From Rhodospirillaceae bacterium (GTDB taxonomy: Bacteria > Pseudomonadota > Alphaproteobacteria > MPNO01 > UBA2964), in the NCBI GenBank assembly GCA_002712335.1, contig PATI01000004.1, forward strand, positions 11,455 to 75,454: DNA of 64,000 bases. Direction: 5' to 3'. The notes below the pieces were generated by a model. It searched no databases. It had not been told where the DNA came from and worked only from the letters and a program-made list of their open reading frames with translations. A program made the translations under genes and the position numbers. Positions 36,293 to 46,123 of the stretch are shown piece by piece; within the stretch, counting starts at the first letter, position 1, and each line of letters begins with the position of its first letter.

Positions 36293-36994
36293 TCAATGTG
36301 AACCAAGATAGGCCTCTCCTAAACGTTTGTCCTCTTGCAGAGATGTCGCTGTTCCTGACAATACAACATCTCCAAGCTCCAATACATAACCTCGATCAGC
36401 AGTTTGCAAAGCCATGTTAGTATTTTGTTCTATTAACAATATTGTAAGGCCATTCCGATTTAGATCTTCAATAAGTGCAAATAACTGTTTTACAAGAATG
36501 GGACTAAGTCCCAGAGAAGGTTCATCCAGCATCATTAAACGAGGTTTCGCGAGCATCGCACGGCTAATAGCTAGCATCTGTTGTTCTCCTCCGGATAGAA
36601 CCGAAGCAGGCATTTCTCGTCGAGCCGCAAGATTAGGAAATCGCTCATAAATTGCTTCAATTTCTTCACTAACATCTTCTTTGCGGCAATAAGCACCCAT
36701 TTGCAGGTTTTCATTAACAGTCAGACTGACAAATATCTGCCTGCCCTCTGGAACCATTACTAGCCCTGCACTAACCCGCCGCGGCGCAGACCAACCACTA
36801 ATGTCTACGCCATCAAATACTACCGTTCCGCTAGATTTCTCACTGCCTTGTATAGCTTTGAGTAAAGAACTTTTTCCAGCTCCATTCGCCCCCAGCACCG
36901 TCACAATCTCTTTTTCATCCATGGTTAAATCAACTGATTTAACAGCATGATTTCGACCATAACGAACATCAATTTTATTCACCTCAAGAAGCAT
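36293..36994 (-). CDS. livF: ABC transporter ATP-binding protein, LivF type
   Basis: A 233-residue ATPase. Walker A is GANGAGKSS, the signature is LSGGEQQMLAISRAM, and Walker B is LMMLDEPSLGLSP, all in the LivF pattern. The ATG at 36994 overlaps the end of livG by 11 bases; a longer frame reaching 37081 is rejected because its extension lies inside livG and is not conserved. It works with the LivG-type ATPase to drive uptake through the LivH/LivM-type permeases. Confidence 0.92.
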   Translation of the reverse strand: MLLEVNKIDVRYGRNHAVKSVDLTMDEKEIVTVLGANGAGKSSLLKAIQGSEKSSGTVVFDGVDISGWSAPRRVSAGLVMVPEGRQIFVSLTVNENLQMGAYCRKEDVSEEIEAIYERFPNLAARREMPASVLSGGEQQMLAISRAMLAKPRLMMLDEPSLGLSPILVKQLFALIEDLNRNGLTILLIEQNTNMALQTADRGYVLELGDVVLSGTATSLQEDKRLGEAYLGSH

Positions 36995-37769
36995 TCTTAA
37001 CCTCCGGCGCTTGTTCCTCTGTACCGAGGTAAGCTTCAAGTACTGCTGGATCCTGGTGTACTGCTTCTGGTGTACCCTCAAATATTTTTCGCCCGAAGTT
37101 TAGAACGACAATATGATCACAAAGATCTCGGACAAACTGCATATCATGTTCCACAACTAATATGGTAACACCCTGTTCAGATACTTTTTCCAATAAGGAC
37201 TGTAACTTTCCGGTTTCTGATATATTGAGACCAGCAGCGGGCTCATCCAGAAGTAGTAGCTTTGGGTCCGAGACCATCGCCCTAACAACCTCTATACGTT
37301 TCTGAATACCGTATGGAAGATTGGCGACCACCTCTCCGGGATAGGTTCCAATACCGGCATTCTTCAGGGCTTCTTCAGCCAATTTTCTCCATTTATTTTG
37401 GGGAAACATTCCAAGAGGAAAAAGCAAATTACCAAAACTACGCGCGCGCGCGTGCTGCCCTAACATGACATTTTCCACCGTGCTCAAGTGAGGCATTAGC
37501 CGTATATTTTGGAAACTACGCGACATTCCAACAGTTACACGATCTTCGGGTGGGACATTGGTTATATCTTTTCCATCAATTTTGATAATTCCGGAATCGA
37601 TTGGATATACGCCTGTCAGTAAATTAAAAATAGTCGTTTTTCCAGCCCCATTTGGCCCTATAAGGGCTGTACGACTTCCTGATCTAACATTGAAGGAAAC
37701 ATCATCTATCACCTTTAATCCACCGAAGCTCTTATGCATTCCAGTAATCTCGAGAAGATCTTCACTCAT
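36984..37769 (-). CDS. livG: ABC transporter ATP-binding protein, LivG type
   Basis: A 261-residue ATPase. Walker A is GPNGAGKTT near residue 38, the signature region reads LPYGIQKRIEVVRAM in place of the usual LSGGQ, as in other LivG proteins, and Walker B is LLLLDEPAAGLN. The ENVMLGQHARAR segment is also typical. It overlaps livM by four bases and livF by 11 bases. Confidence 0.92.
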   Translation of the reverse strand: MSEDLLEITGMHKSFGGLKVIDDVSFNVRSGSRTALIGPNGAGKTTIFNLLTGVYPIDSGIIKIDGKDITNVPPEDRVTVGMSRSFQNIRLMPHLSTVENVMLGQHARARSFGNLLFPLGMFPQNKWRKLAEEALKNAGIGTYPGEVVANLPYGIQKRIEVVRAMVSDPKLLLLDEPAAGLNISETGKLQSLLEKVSEQGVTILVVEHDMQFVRDLCDHIVVLNFGRKIFEGTPEAVHQDPAVLEAYLGTEEQAPEVKNAS

Positions 37770-38668
37770 CTACCATTCACCTCTTCATCAAGAGACCGGC
37801 AGCGGCTAAATAATCTTCCCGCAATTTTATCTTGAAGGGTTCTTGTCATAACCCCTTCCGAGCGGAATACCATCAAGAGGACGATAAAAACTCCAAACAA
37901 TATAAAACGGCCTTCAGCCAACCAACTTAAACCAGCCATTTCGGCGATCTGGCGTAGAGCTTCTGGCACAATTACAAAAAATGCTGCGCCTAATAGCGGG
38001 CCCCAAGCTGTCTGAGTTCCACCCATCAAAACATAAAGAAGAATGTAAATACTCAACAGTACATTAAAGGTCTGTGCCTCAATATAATTATAATGATGGC
38101 CATAAAGTGAGCCTCCTAAACTCATCAGCATTGCACCAACGGTAAATGCCACTACTTTGGCAGCACGCACATTCACTCCGAATAATGTTGACACGCTTTC
38201 ATCATCGTGAATGGACCTAAGCGCTAGACCTAGGCGTGTAGACATGAAGTAAAAAGAAAACAAAATAACAAGGATTGTAACAGGAACAATTATTTTAACG
38301 TCCGTATGGCCATCAACGGGGAAGCCAGCCGCACCGCCAACAAACTCAAGGTTTATAGCTATTCCGGAAACTACTTCTGCAAAAGCAAAAGTTGCCAGAA
38401 CCATATATACACCTCTAGTCCGCAGAATTGGAAACGAAATTACAAAAGCGATTACCCCTGTAAACAGCATAGCTAGTATTACGCTCGACCAAATAGGTAA
38501 ACTGGCACCAGTACTGGCATTAAACCAAGCACTTGCATAAGCACCGAGGGTAATGAACCCAGCCGCACCCAAATTAAGCTGTCCCGATGCCGCTGGGAGA
38601 AAAATCCCATAAGCATAAATTATACTGAGACACATGATGATCAACTGCGCTTCAATATAACCGCTCAT
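37766..38668 (-). CDS. livM: ABC transporter permease, LivM type
   Basis: A 300-residue integral membrane protein with about eight to ten hydrophobic segments. GQLNLGAAGFITLGAYASAW near residue 29 and ALRSIHDDESVSTLFGVNV (the cytoplasmic loop that contacts the ATPases) are conserved in LivM. A GTQTAWGPLLGAAFF segment is the counterpart of LivH's. It overlaps livH by one base (TAATG) and livG by four. Confidence 0.92.
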   Translation of the reverse strand: MSGYIEAQLIIMCLSIIYAYGIFLPAASGQLNLGAAGFITLGAYASAWFNASTGASLPIWSSVILAMLFTGVIAFVISFPILRTRGVYMVLATFAFAEVVSGIAINLEFVGGAAGFPVDGHTDVKIIVPVTILVILFSFYFMSTRLGLALRSIHDDESVSTLFGVNVRAAKVVAFTVGAMLMSLGGSLYGHHYNYIEAQTFNVLLSIYILLYVLMGGTQTAWGPLLGAAFFVIVPEALRQIAEMAGLSWLAEGRFILFGVFIVLLMVFRSEGVMTRTLQDKIAGRLFSRCRSLDEEVNGR

Positions 38669-39606
38669 TAAAACTTACCTTTTCCTATAAGGGTGTGCCC
38701 GAAAAGACCTGTGGGCTTAAACGCCAACAACAAAAGAAGAAGACCCCAAATTGGAACCTTTGCAAAATCTGCTCCCACGATATATATCGACATGACTTCA
38801 AGCATTCCAATAAAAAGACCGCCAACGATGGCACCCCAAACATTGCCTAGCCCACCGAGAACCATCCCGGCTATAGCCACTGTCGCAACAGTATCGCCAA
38901 CATAGGCATCAACCGTCGAATAGTTGATCGTAAATAAAACTCCAGAAATCGCGCATAAAAGGCCGGTAATGACGTAAACTATTGGTACAATTCGTCCAAC
39001 TTCAACACCCATTAAAATCGCGGTATCCGGCTTCTCTGCTATAGACCGTAATGCCCTACCCAACTTCGTCGCCTTTAGCATGATGCTGAGCATAATAACA
39101 ACAATCAGCGACAAAAAGAGACTAACGATCTGGGGTACACTGAAAATTATTGTACCAATACTAAAAGTTCCCTTTCCAAAAGGGGAGACAGCGGTGAGAG
39201 GATCTGAACCCCAAGTACTTACCACGAAGTGCTCAAAAATGATCAGAAACCCGAGAGAACTGACCAATGGCAACGCGTGTTCTGTAGCATCACCATATTT
39301 TGCCTTCATATAACGATAAGTGAAGCGCTCGATGACCAGAGAAATAATTGCGACAACGACTAGTGCAACTATAACACCCGCGATCCAGCGATATTCTGTA
39401 CCAAAAATGGAGAGAATAATTTCATTACCGAAAGGTAGTTGACCCATCATTGTCGCATACATCAAAACAGCTGCGAACATGAATAATGCTGGAATAGTAA
39501 AATTTAGAAAGTTCAGCATTCCAATAATTAATGTGAAGGCTACCGCGACCATCACGTAAACCCCGCCCAGCATTAATCCGTTAACTAGTTGTTGAATGAC
39601 AAGCAT
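38668..39606 (-). CDS. livH: ABC transporter permease, LivH type
   Basis: A 312-residue integral membrane protein, first gene of the operon. The N-terminal QQLVNGLMLGGVYVMVAVAF and the loop ALRSIAEKPDTAILMGVEV match LivH, as does GMVLGGLGNVWGAIVGG. The start at 39606 lies about 190 bases downstream of the TPP aptamer. In between I see no strong terminator or SD-sequestering stem that would show how the riboswitch acts. Confidence 0.92.
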   Translation of the reverse strand: MLVIQQLVNGLMLGGVYVMVAVAFTLIIGMLNFLNFTIPALFMFAAVLMYATMMGQLPFGNEIILSIFGTEYRWIAGVIVALVVVAIISLVIERFTYRYMKAKYGDATEHALPLVSSLGFLIIFEHFVVSTWGSDPLTAVSPFGKGTFSIGTIIFSVPQIVSLFLSLIVVIMLSIMLKATKLGRALRSIAEKPDTAILMGVEVGRIVPIVYVITGLLCAISGVLFTINYSTVDAYVGDTVATVAIAGMVLGGLGNVWGAIVGGLFIGMLEVMSIYIVGADFAKVPIWGLLLLLLAFKPTGLFGHTLIGKGKF

Positions 39607-39794
39607 CAGGACACTTTTTTCTTTCTGAAGGCCCTATAGATTTTTACCATAGCTCAAATACTCACTACCAATTTTAAAGGCCGACGCTGCCTAGATGACA
39701 TAAGTTTCCTTCCAATAATGAGGAAAATCATTGTAATTTACGCTCCATTTAATATTACGGCTTTCTCACAAAACATCAGGAGGAAATTTTGTGT

Positions 39795-39872
39795 GACAGC
39801 TCCCTATGCTGGTTTAAACCAGTTCAGGTTCAATGGGTTTTGTCTCGGTCTTCGCAGACACCTCAGGTCTTC
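39795..39872 (-). promoter_or_regulatory. TPP (THI element) riboswitch
   Basis: Read on the minus strand, this stretch has the TPP-aptamer order: GAGGTGTC, a small hairpin, CCGAGAC, then ACCCATTGAACCTGA, ACTGG, a short loop, ACCAGC and ATAGGGAG. The TTGAACCTGA and CCAGC-TAGGG parts are close to consensus. The pyrimidine-sensing motif reads CGAGA rather than the usual UGAGA. It lies between the deacetylase-fold gene and livH, and both are on the same strand, so it is in position to control the Liv-type transporter. No thiamine biosynthesis gene is in the window. Confidence 0.85.
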
Positions 39873-39903
39873 AAATCTAAAACTAATCCCCATGCCATCG
39901 GTG

Positions 39904-40821
39904 TCAAGTGTTTGAATTAGGAATATGTGTTTTATGATTTTCCAAATACCAATCGGCAATTTCTTCTCGGGACGCCCACCAAACATCATCGAAAGTCTTA
40001 ACATATTTCAGAAAGTCTCGGATCGCCCTGATACGAAACGGATGGCCTGATACATGAGGATGTAAGCCGACACTCATCAACTTTCCTGTGATCTTACTTT
40101 CCTCATATAACTGATCAAATTGCTCTTTCAACATCTCAAGGGTCTGCGTAGTAGTAAAATTGCGACGCAAAAAGAAACCAAAGTCATTCACTTCAATTGA
40201 ATAGGGTATAGCCACTATTGGGCCGTAACGGGTATCCATGATATACGGTTGTTCATCATTCATATAATCGCAGATAAATTTCATGCCTTTTTTAGCAATA
40301 ATTTCGGGAGTATTTGGAGTACTGCGAAGTGATGAGGAAAGCCAGCCAGGTGATTTTTTACCTACGGCTTCTTGATATACCTGAAGTGCGCTATCTATGA
40401 GCGCTTCTTCCGCCACGGGATCAGATTGGTAGTTGGTAAGGAGATCTCCCTGTTCATAATTATGACAAACTAATTCCCATCCTCGCTCTTTGACTGCATC
40501 AACAATTTCTCGACGCTCGAGACATAACTTGGCATTAAGTGTGCAACTGGATGGAACACCAACCTCATCAAATGTATCGAGTAGACGCCAAATCCCACTT
40601 CTTTGACCATATTCACGCCAACTGTAATTTGGCACATCTAAAATATTACCGGGCATCGAGTCCGGCAAGGCCGGCGGCCCTCCGGCATAATAGGGCTCAC
40701 TGCCCTCTTTGATCATATCCCAATATTCCAAATTGAGAGTCACCTGAACAACGAGGCGTTTACCATTTGGCCATATTAATGGCTTGCGCTTAGGAGGAGG
40801 AACAAATTTATACTGCATCAA
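39904..40821 (-). CDS. Polysaccharide deacetylase-fold (PuuE allantoinase-like) protein
   Basis: A 305-residue protein of the NodB/polysaccharide deacetylase fold, more like the PuuE/cyclic-imide hydrolase branch than true chitin deacetylases. Visible stretches are YSWREYGQRSGIWRLLDTFDE, VCHNYEQGD (family motif region), and SVGLHPHVSGHPFR near residue 260. PuuE-type enzymes open cyclic amides such as allantoin without metal. It has no signal peptide, which supports a cytoplasmic small-molecule role. It is the last of a three-gene run (TauD-like, YciI-like, this gene) and sits directly upstream of the TPP riboswitch. Confidence 0.85.
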   Translation of the reverse strand: MMQYKFVPPPKRKPLIWPNGKRLVVQVTLNLEYWDMIKEGSEPYYAGGPPALPDSMPGNILDVPNYSWREYGQRSGIWRLLDTFDEVGVPSSCTLNAKLCLERREIVDAVKERGWELVCHNYEQGDLLTNYQSDPVAEEALIDSALQVYQEAVGKKSPGWLSSSLRSTPNTPEIIAKKGMKFICDYMNDEQPYIMDTRYGPIVAIPYSIEVNDFGFFLRRNFTTTQTLEMLKEQFDQLYEESKITGKLMSVGLHPHVSGHPFRIRAIRDFLKYVKTFDDVWWASREEIADWYLENHKTHIPNSNT

Positions 40822-40897
40822 ACTAATCCAAACCTCTATAATTTAAAACTAAATGTTAATTAATTGGTCAACATTGCTGATAATTTAAAATTATCAA

Positions 40898-41269
40898 TCA
40901 AGCGACCACCGCGGATTGATCGGAGTAATTTATCGTTACAGTAAAACTTCCCTCGTTCATGGACCAATTCCAAATTTCATACTCCCGCAATCCGGCAGCA
41001 TGAAATGGATCCGCTTTAGCTATTTCGTCAGCTTCGTCGAAGGAGTCAGCACGCACTATAATCATCCCCGTCCGCACTTGATCTTTGTCTTGAGGTTCCA
41101 TGGGTCCGGCTGCAAATAGAATACCTTCTTTCTCTAATTCTACCTGACGAGCGAGATGTTTTGGAAGCAGCTTCAAAAGCTCTTCGCGTGGTGCTACAGG
41201 CCGAGTGAAAATTACATAGAGATCTTTTTGCAACATCTCATTCGTATCAATACTTCCGGAAACAGCCAT
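40898..41269 (-). CDS. YciI family protein
   Basis: A 123-residue protein of the YciI/dimeric alpha-beta barrel family. The sequence LYVIFTRPVAPREELLKLLPKHLARQVELEKEG and AGPMEPQDKD, then ADPFHAAGLREYEIWNW, matches the family, with the conserved His and Asp near the putative active site. The role of most members is unclear; some are dehydrochlorinases or isomerases. It lies 33 bases after the TauD-like gene and 76 bases before the deacetylase-fold gene on the same strand, so the three probably work together. Confidence 0.88.
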   Translation of the reverse strand: MAVSGSIDTNEMLQKDLYVIFTRPVAPREELLKLLPKHLARQVELEKEGILFAAGPMEPQDKDQVRTGMIIVRADSFDEADEIAKADPFHAAGLREYEIWNWSMNEGSFTVTINYSDQSAVVA

Positions 41270-41302
41270 TTTATTCTCCTGACTTATTTTTAATAAATAT
41301 TA

Positions 41303-42370
41303 TTATATTGCCTCCAACGGCGCATGAAGCTGTGTTCCCATTTCCTGTATACCCTCGGTATGGTCACGAATAATATCCTCATGCAGTGGTCGTTCGCCAT
41401 CAAAGCTTAGCCAAAGACGTAATAGATGTCTTTTAAGATCCGCTTCTGGCCAGTCCTCATATTCAGTCCGGGAATGTAAATTAACGTAGTTCTGTACTAT
41501 AGAAATATCACCGGGCTCGAAACTGACATCCATTGCCATTTCAGCAGCAATCTCATTGTAAACATTGATAGCTTCGGTCTGACCTTGGGTTAGCTCTGGT
41601 ACGCCGGGCATGCCTTGTGATCGGGCAATGGTACTACTAGCTCCTCGTGCCGAAAAATAGCCATCTGTAACACTAAAAACAGGTTGACGAGTCCAAGGCT
41701 CTGTTTCACCCGCGGGTATCTCTCCGCGACGTGATCGGAAAAATCGAAATGCAAGTTCCTTGACGAGAATTGGAGCACGTAGCAACATTTCGTTGTGAAC
41801 TGATACGGAGCTACACATTCGATGTTGCCCGCCTGACTTTGCAGTTTTAAGAGCACACAAGCTAAAAATATCACAGCTATCCGAATGAAATCCCAAAGCA
41901 GAAGCAGAGTTATAACCTCGTCCCGTAGGTGAAGAAATTTTTTCCCCAAGGTCTCTCACGTGTCCCAACAGATGCCCCTTGCCATTCTGAGATACCGCCC
42001 GGCCGATATGACAACCAATTCCCCAAAAGGCCAAAGCGGTTTGATAGAGCGAACGACCCTCGGTTGGCAAACCACGTAAAAAAACAAATCCGCGGCCGTG
42101 GATTATTTCTTCACGCAATTCTTGCAATATGGGGCCAAAAGTAGGCAGTTGAAACTCTTCCTTTGTCACTCGATGCAAATCTGGCGAATTATTTCCGAGT
42201 TTCTCTACAGCATTGAGAATTTCGGAAATTTGGGTATCAGAAAGTATATACAGGTAGGCCTTCGTTTTTTCTAGCTCCTCGCGAGTCCATGCAGAAGGGC
42301 CTATTATCGGCTTCATCAAATCCGCAGTGGTATGTTGTCGGCTCGTTGGTTTCCATGGATTGGCAATCAT
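41303..42370 (-). CDS. TauD/TfdA family Fe(II)/2-oxoglutarate dioxygenase
   Basis: A 355-residue dioxygenase. The iron ligands appear as H162-x-D164 (GFHSDSCD) and H299 (NLHSRTEY), and R318 in HLLRLW fits the 2-oxoglutarate-binding arginine. It is longer than TauD and resembles the gamma-butyrobetaine-hydroxylase-like/TauD-fold enzymes common in marine bacteria. It heads the TauD-YciI-deacetylase run. The substrate is unknown. Confidence 0.87.
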   Translation of the reverse strand: MIANPWKPTSRQHTTADLMKPIIGPSAWTREELEKTKAYLYILSDTQISEILNAVEKLGNNSPDLHRVTKEEFQLPTFGPILQELREEIIHGRGFVFLRGLPTEGRSLYQTALAFWGIGCHIGRAVSQNGKGHLLGHVRDLGEKISSPTGRGYNSASALGFHSDSCDIFSLCALKTAKSGGQHRMCSSVSVHNEMLLRAPILVKELAFRFFRSRRGEIPAGETEPWTRQPVFSVTDGYFSARGASSTIARSQGMPGVPELTQGQTEAINVYNEIAAEMAMDVSFEPGDISIVQNYVNLHSRTEYEDWPEADLKRHLLRLWLSFDGERPLHEDIIRDHTEGIQEMGTQLHAPLEAI

Positions 42371-42421
42371 TAAATATACCTAATGTATATCCTCATCAAA
42401 ATTTTAGAGCACACTTTGACC

Positions 42422-45106
42422 CTAAGCTGCCTCTTGCGCAATATTTCTAAGAACATACTGGAGAATGCCACCATGCCGATAATACTCAACTTCATCCAAT
42501 GTATCTATTCGGCACCTTGTAATAATTTCGTTAACCTCTCCGTCGACGCCGGTGATCTTCACTGGTATATCCATACCAGGCGTAATACCGTCAGCAATTC
42601 CAGTTATATCAAAAATTTCTGTCCCATTGAGATTAAGAGTTTTACGGTTTTGGCCATCTTTAAACTCTAGGGGCATAACGCCCATACCAATAAGATTAGA
42701 CCGGTGAATTCGCTCAAAACTCTCTACAATCGCTGCCCGAATCCCAAGTAAATTTGGACCCTTGGCGGCCCAATCACGGGAAGAACCCATGCCATAATCT
42801 TTCCCCGCCACGACCACAAGAGGTACCCCTTCATTTTGATATAGAACCGAAGCTTCATAAACCGACATTTCCTTTCCGCTCGGCAAATGTCTGGTAAAAC
42901 CTCCTTCAGTACCGGGTACCATTTCATTTCGAATACGAATATTGGCGAATGTACCCCGGGTCATCACTTCAAAATTTCCACGACGGGCGCCATAGGAGTT
43001 GAACTCATCAGGTCTAATTTGCCTTTCCAGCAGAAAACCTCCCGCAGGGCTAGTTTTAGGAAATCCCCCTGCTGGCGAAATATGATCCGTCGTTACCGAA
43101 TCACCCATTTTAAGCAGTATGCGAGCATTTTGAATATCACTTAATGGGGCAGGCTCTGGTCCCATACCCTCAAAAAAAGGTGGGTATTGAACATAAGTAG
43201 ATCCGGAATTCCACGCATAGGTCTCTCCTTGGGGCACGCCCATTCTATTCCAAGCTTCAGAACCGTTACCAACGTTCTCATAGCGATTACGAAACATCTC
43301 AGGGGTTATACTTGCTCTTATAGTATCCTGAATTTCTTTATTGCTGGGCCAGATATCTCGAAGATAAACTGGTTTACCATCTAAACCCTCACCCAAGGGA
43401 TCCTTGGACAAATTAATTTTTAACGAACCTGCCAACGCATAAGCAACGACTAATGGTGGGGAAGCCAAATAATTGGCCTTGACTTGCTGATGCACACGAC
43501 CCTCAAAATTGCGATTTCCTGAAAGTACGGCGCCAGCCACTAGATTACCTTCGTCAATGGCATCTGCCACAGGTCCTATTAAGGGGCCGGAATTTCCAAT
43601 GCAAGTCGTACAACCATATCCCACAACGTTGAATCCCAACGCGTTAAGATCCTCCTGAAGACCCGCAGCACTAAGGTAATCCGAAACTACCTGACTGCCC
43701 GGCGCCAGTGACGTCTTCACCCAAGGCTTAACTTTCATGCCCTTGCTTACAGCATTTCGCGCAACCAACCCTGCCGCTATGAGAACGGAAGGATTGGAAG
43801 TATTGGTGCAACTCGTAATTGCTGCTATAGCGACAGCACCATCATCTAATCTATAATCTTCTCCCTTTACAGCAGTCGTCCCTTTACTTTTATCCCAACT
43901 AGGTAATTCATTAGCAAAATTATTTGGCATCTCGGAGAGACTAACGCGGTCTTGTGGCCGGCGTGGTCCTGCCAGACTTGGCTCAACCGTCGAAATATCG
44001 AGTTCTAATGTATCTGTAAAAATTGGATCCACTGACCCCGCATCGCGCCACATGCCTTGCGCCTTAGCATAAGCTTCCACCAAAGCTACTTGATCTTCCT
44101 CACGTCCCGTCGACTTTAGAAAGCTAATTGTCTCAGCATCGATCGGAAAGAATCCACATGTAGCCCCATACTCCGGCGCCATATTCCCGATAGTCGCCCG
44201 ATCCGGAAGACTAAGATTATCGACGCCGGGACCAAAAAATTCTACAAACTTAGAAACTACACCCTTGGCTCTTAGCATTTGAGTAACCGTAAGAACTAAG
44301 TCAGTTGCCGTCGTGCCCTCGGTAAGGGCCCCTGTAAGTTTAAATCCTATGACTTGCGGTAATAACATTGAAATAGGCTGCCCTAGCATTGCAGCCTCTG
44401 CTTCAATTCCACCACAACCCCAGCCTAAAACCGCCAAACCATTAACCATCGTTGTATGGCTATCGGTACCAACTAAAGTATCAGGATATGCAATAACCTT
44501 TCCATTTTCTTCAGTTGTCCATACCGTCTTCGCAAGATATTCGAGGTTTACTTGATGGCAAATGCCCATACCTGGTGGAACCACTCGGAAGTTAGAAAAG
44601 GCATTTTGTCCCCATCTAAGGAATTCGTAGCGTTCCTGATTGCGCGCAAATTCTAGGTCAACATTTTTATCAAATGCATCTGGAGTCCCAAAATTATCAA
44701 TCATCACTGAATGGTCAATGACCAAGTCAACCGGACAAAGAGGATTAATTTTTTGGACATCACCACCAATTTTCACCATTGCCTCACGCATTGCAGCGAG
44801 ATCAACAACGGCTGGCACACCGGTTAAATCTTGTAATAAAACCCGAGCTGGGCGAAAGGCAATTTCATTACTATCAGTCGAAGTACCATTCCACTTAGCA
44901 GCGGCCCTGATATCATCCTCAGTAACAGTTCGCCCGTCCTCATACCGCAGTAAATTCTCTAGAAGCACTTTCATTGAAAAAGGTAATCGAGAGATATCAC
45001 CCAAGCCTTTTTTCTCTGCTGTCTGAAGACTAAAGTAATCGTAATTATTACCTTTTATCGATAGTGTGCCACGCACACCTAAACTATCTTTACCGGTAAC
45101 CCCCAC
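42422..45106 (-). CDS. acnA: Aconitate hydratase A
   Basis: An 894-residue aconitase of the AcnA/IRP type. The [4Fe-4S] ligands lie in SCTNTSNPS and in [12 protein letters not shown], and the C-terminal swivel domain has [16 protein letters not shown]. It interconverts citrate and isocitrate in the TCA cycle. The start is a GTG at 45106 with GGAGAC upstream. The 51-base gap to the TauD-like gene has no obvious terminator, so read-through into that gene is possible. Divergent from ccmA across a 372-base gap. Confidence 0.97.
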   Translation of the reverse strand: MGVTGKDSLGVRGTLSIKGNNYDYFSLQTAEKKGLGDISRLPFSMKVLLENLLRYEDGRTVTEDDIRAAAKWNGTSTDSNEIAFRPARVLLQDLTGVPAVVDLAAMREAMVKIGGDVQKINPLCPVDLVIDHSVMIDNFGTPDAFDKNVDLEFARNQERYEFLRWGQNAFSNFRVVPPGMGICHQVNLEYLAKTVWTTEENGKVIAYPDTLVGTDSHTTMVNGLAVLGWGCGGIEAEAAMLGQPISMLLPQVIGFKLTGALTEGTTATDLVLTVTQMLRAKGVVSKFVEFFGPGVDNLSLPDRATIGNMAPEYGATCGFFPIDAETISFLKSTGREEDQVALVEAYAKAQGMWRDAGSVDPIFTDTLELDISTVEPSLAGPRRPQDRVSLSEMPNNFANELPSWDKSKGTTAVKGEDYRLDDGAVAIAAITSCTNTSNPSVLIAAGLVARNAVSKGMKVKPWVKTSLAPGSQVVSDYLSAAGLQEDLNALGFNVVGYGCTTCIGNSGPLIGPVADAIDEGNLVAGAVLSGNRNFEGRVHQQVKANYLASPPLVVAYALAGSLKINLSKDPLGEGLDGKPVYLRDIWPSNKEIQDTIRASITPEMFRNRYENVGNGSEAWNRMGVPQGETYAWNSGSTYVQYPPFFEGMGPEPAPLSDIQNARILLKMGDSVTTDHISPAGGFPKTSPAGGFLLERQIRPDEFNSYGARRGNFEVMTRGTFANIRIRNEMVPGTEGGFTRHLPSGKEMSVYEASVLYQNEGVPLVVVAGKDYGMGSSRDWAAKGPNLLGIRAAIVESFERIHRSNLIGMGVMPLEFKDGQNRKTLNLNGTEIFDITGIADGITPGMDIPVKITGVDGEVNEIITRCRIDTLDEVEYYRHGGILQYVLRNIAQEAA

Positions 45107-45478
45107 TGCGGTCTCCTTATATTATTAGTTATAATAAACCAAACCTAAAACACCATCGCGCATAATTAACGCTCAAACTTCCTACTTCTCAAGCGAAACG
45201 TTTAAAGAAAAGCACCTCTTTATAAATAATTTAGCATTTTACTACAAATTTAGGCTCATTCCGACCTTCGCTAGAAAAAATCTTTTCAACATTAATATGA
45301 AAGACCCCGCCAACGGAATGTTTCCCAGACTATTCAATCAACAAAAATATCAGCTGGTGTCGTCCTAGATCTCCGGCTAAAATCCGTTGGCTTTTATGCT
45401 CGCCACATCATAATTTGAAAAAATATTAAAAATATTTGGTTTGCAAAAAGGATTAAACACTCAGTAAGTGATAATATA
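45107..45478. other. Non-coding divergent gap between acnA and ccmA, with a possible structured RNA
   Basis: No convincing coding sequence is present. The gap must hold promoters for both acnA and ccmA. On the plus strand, GCCAACGGA (45309-45317) and TCCGTTGGC (45383-45391) are perfect inverted copies 65 bases apart, and the second is followed by TTTTATG. Between them AGCTGG and CCGGCT (about 45352-45377) can form a six-pair inner hairpin with one G-U. This could be a small RNA or a folded leader. I do not recognise a known family. Confidence 0.35.
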
Positions 45479-46123
45479 ATGCAATTTTTTGGAGAAAATT
45501 TATCTTGTATCCGTGGAGAACGTGTAGTTTTTTCCAGGCTAAATTTTCATGTAAAACAGGGTAACACGCTAATTATTACTGGCAGTAATGGATCTGGAAA
45601 AACCAGCCTTCTCCGCCTAATGGCCGGACTAACAACTCCAGAAAGCGGCTATATTAGTTGGGAAGATGACCCCATTTTAGCAAAACCGGAAGATCATTCG
45701 GATCGCCTCCACTATATCGGACACCTTAACGCTCTAAAATCAACAATTTCAGTTTTAGAAAATATTAAATCCTGGTCTTACTTACATGGCGGCAATGCGA
45801 AAAATGTGATTAATGCTATTAAAAGTTTAAACCTAGATCGCCTGAAAGATATTCCTTGTAGATATTTATCATCAGGTCAGAAACAGCGAGTAACATTAGC
45901 ACGATTGATTGCCAGTGAGGCCCCATTGTGGTTGTTGGACGAACCCACAAATACCTTAGATCAAAATTCAATCGACCTCCTTCACTCGCTTATTAATAAG
46001 CACTTGGAAAAAGGGGGAATGTTAATTATTGCAACCAATACCGAGCTCCAAGTGGAGAAATACAAGGAACTAAAAATGGGCGACTTCTCTGCGGTCCATG
46101 AGATTTTGACGAGCGATAAATAA
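45479..46123 (+). CDS. ccmA: Cytochrome c maturation ATP-binding protein
   Basis: A 214-residue ABC ATPase of System I cytochrome c biogenesis. Walker A is GSNGSGKT (35-42), the signature is YLSSGQKQRVTLARL, and Walker B is LWLLDEPTNTLD. CcmA with CcmB uses ATP to release holo-CcmE from the CcmC complex. It is first in the ccmABCDEFGHI set and overlaps ccmB by one base. Confidence 0.95.
   Translation: MQFFGENLSCIRGERVVFSRLNFHVKQGNTLIITGSNGSGKTSLLRLMAGLTTPESGYISWEDDPILAKPEDHSDRLHYIGHLNALKSTISVLENIKSWSYLHGGNAKNVINAIKSLNLDRLKDIPCRYLSSGQKQRVTLARLIASEAPLWLLDEPTNTLDQNSIDLLHSLINKHLEKGGMLIIATNTELQVEKYKELKMGDFSAVHEILTSDK

Noticed and set aside
39654..39731. 25-codon minus-strand frame between the TPP aptamer and livH
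   Set aside because: Short, without a good ribosome-binding site or conserved features; probably just leader sequence.
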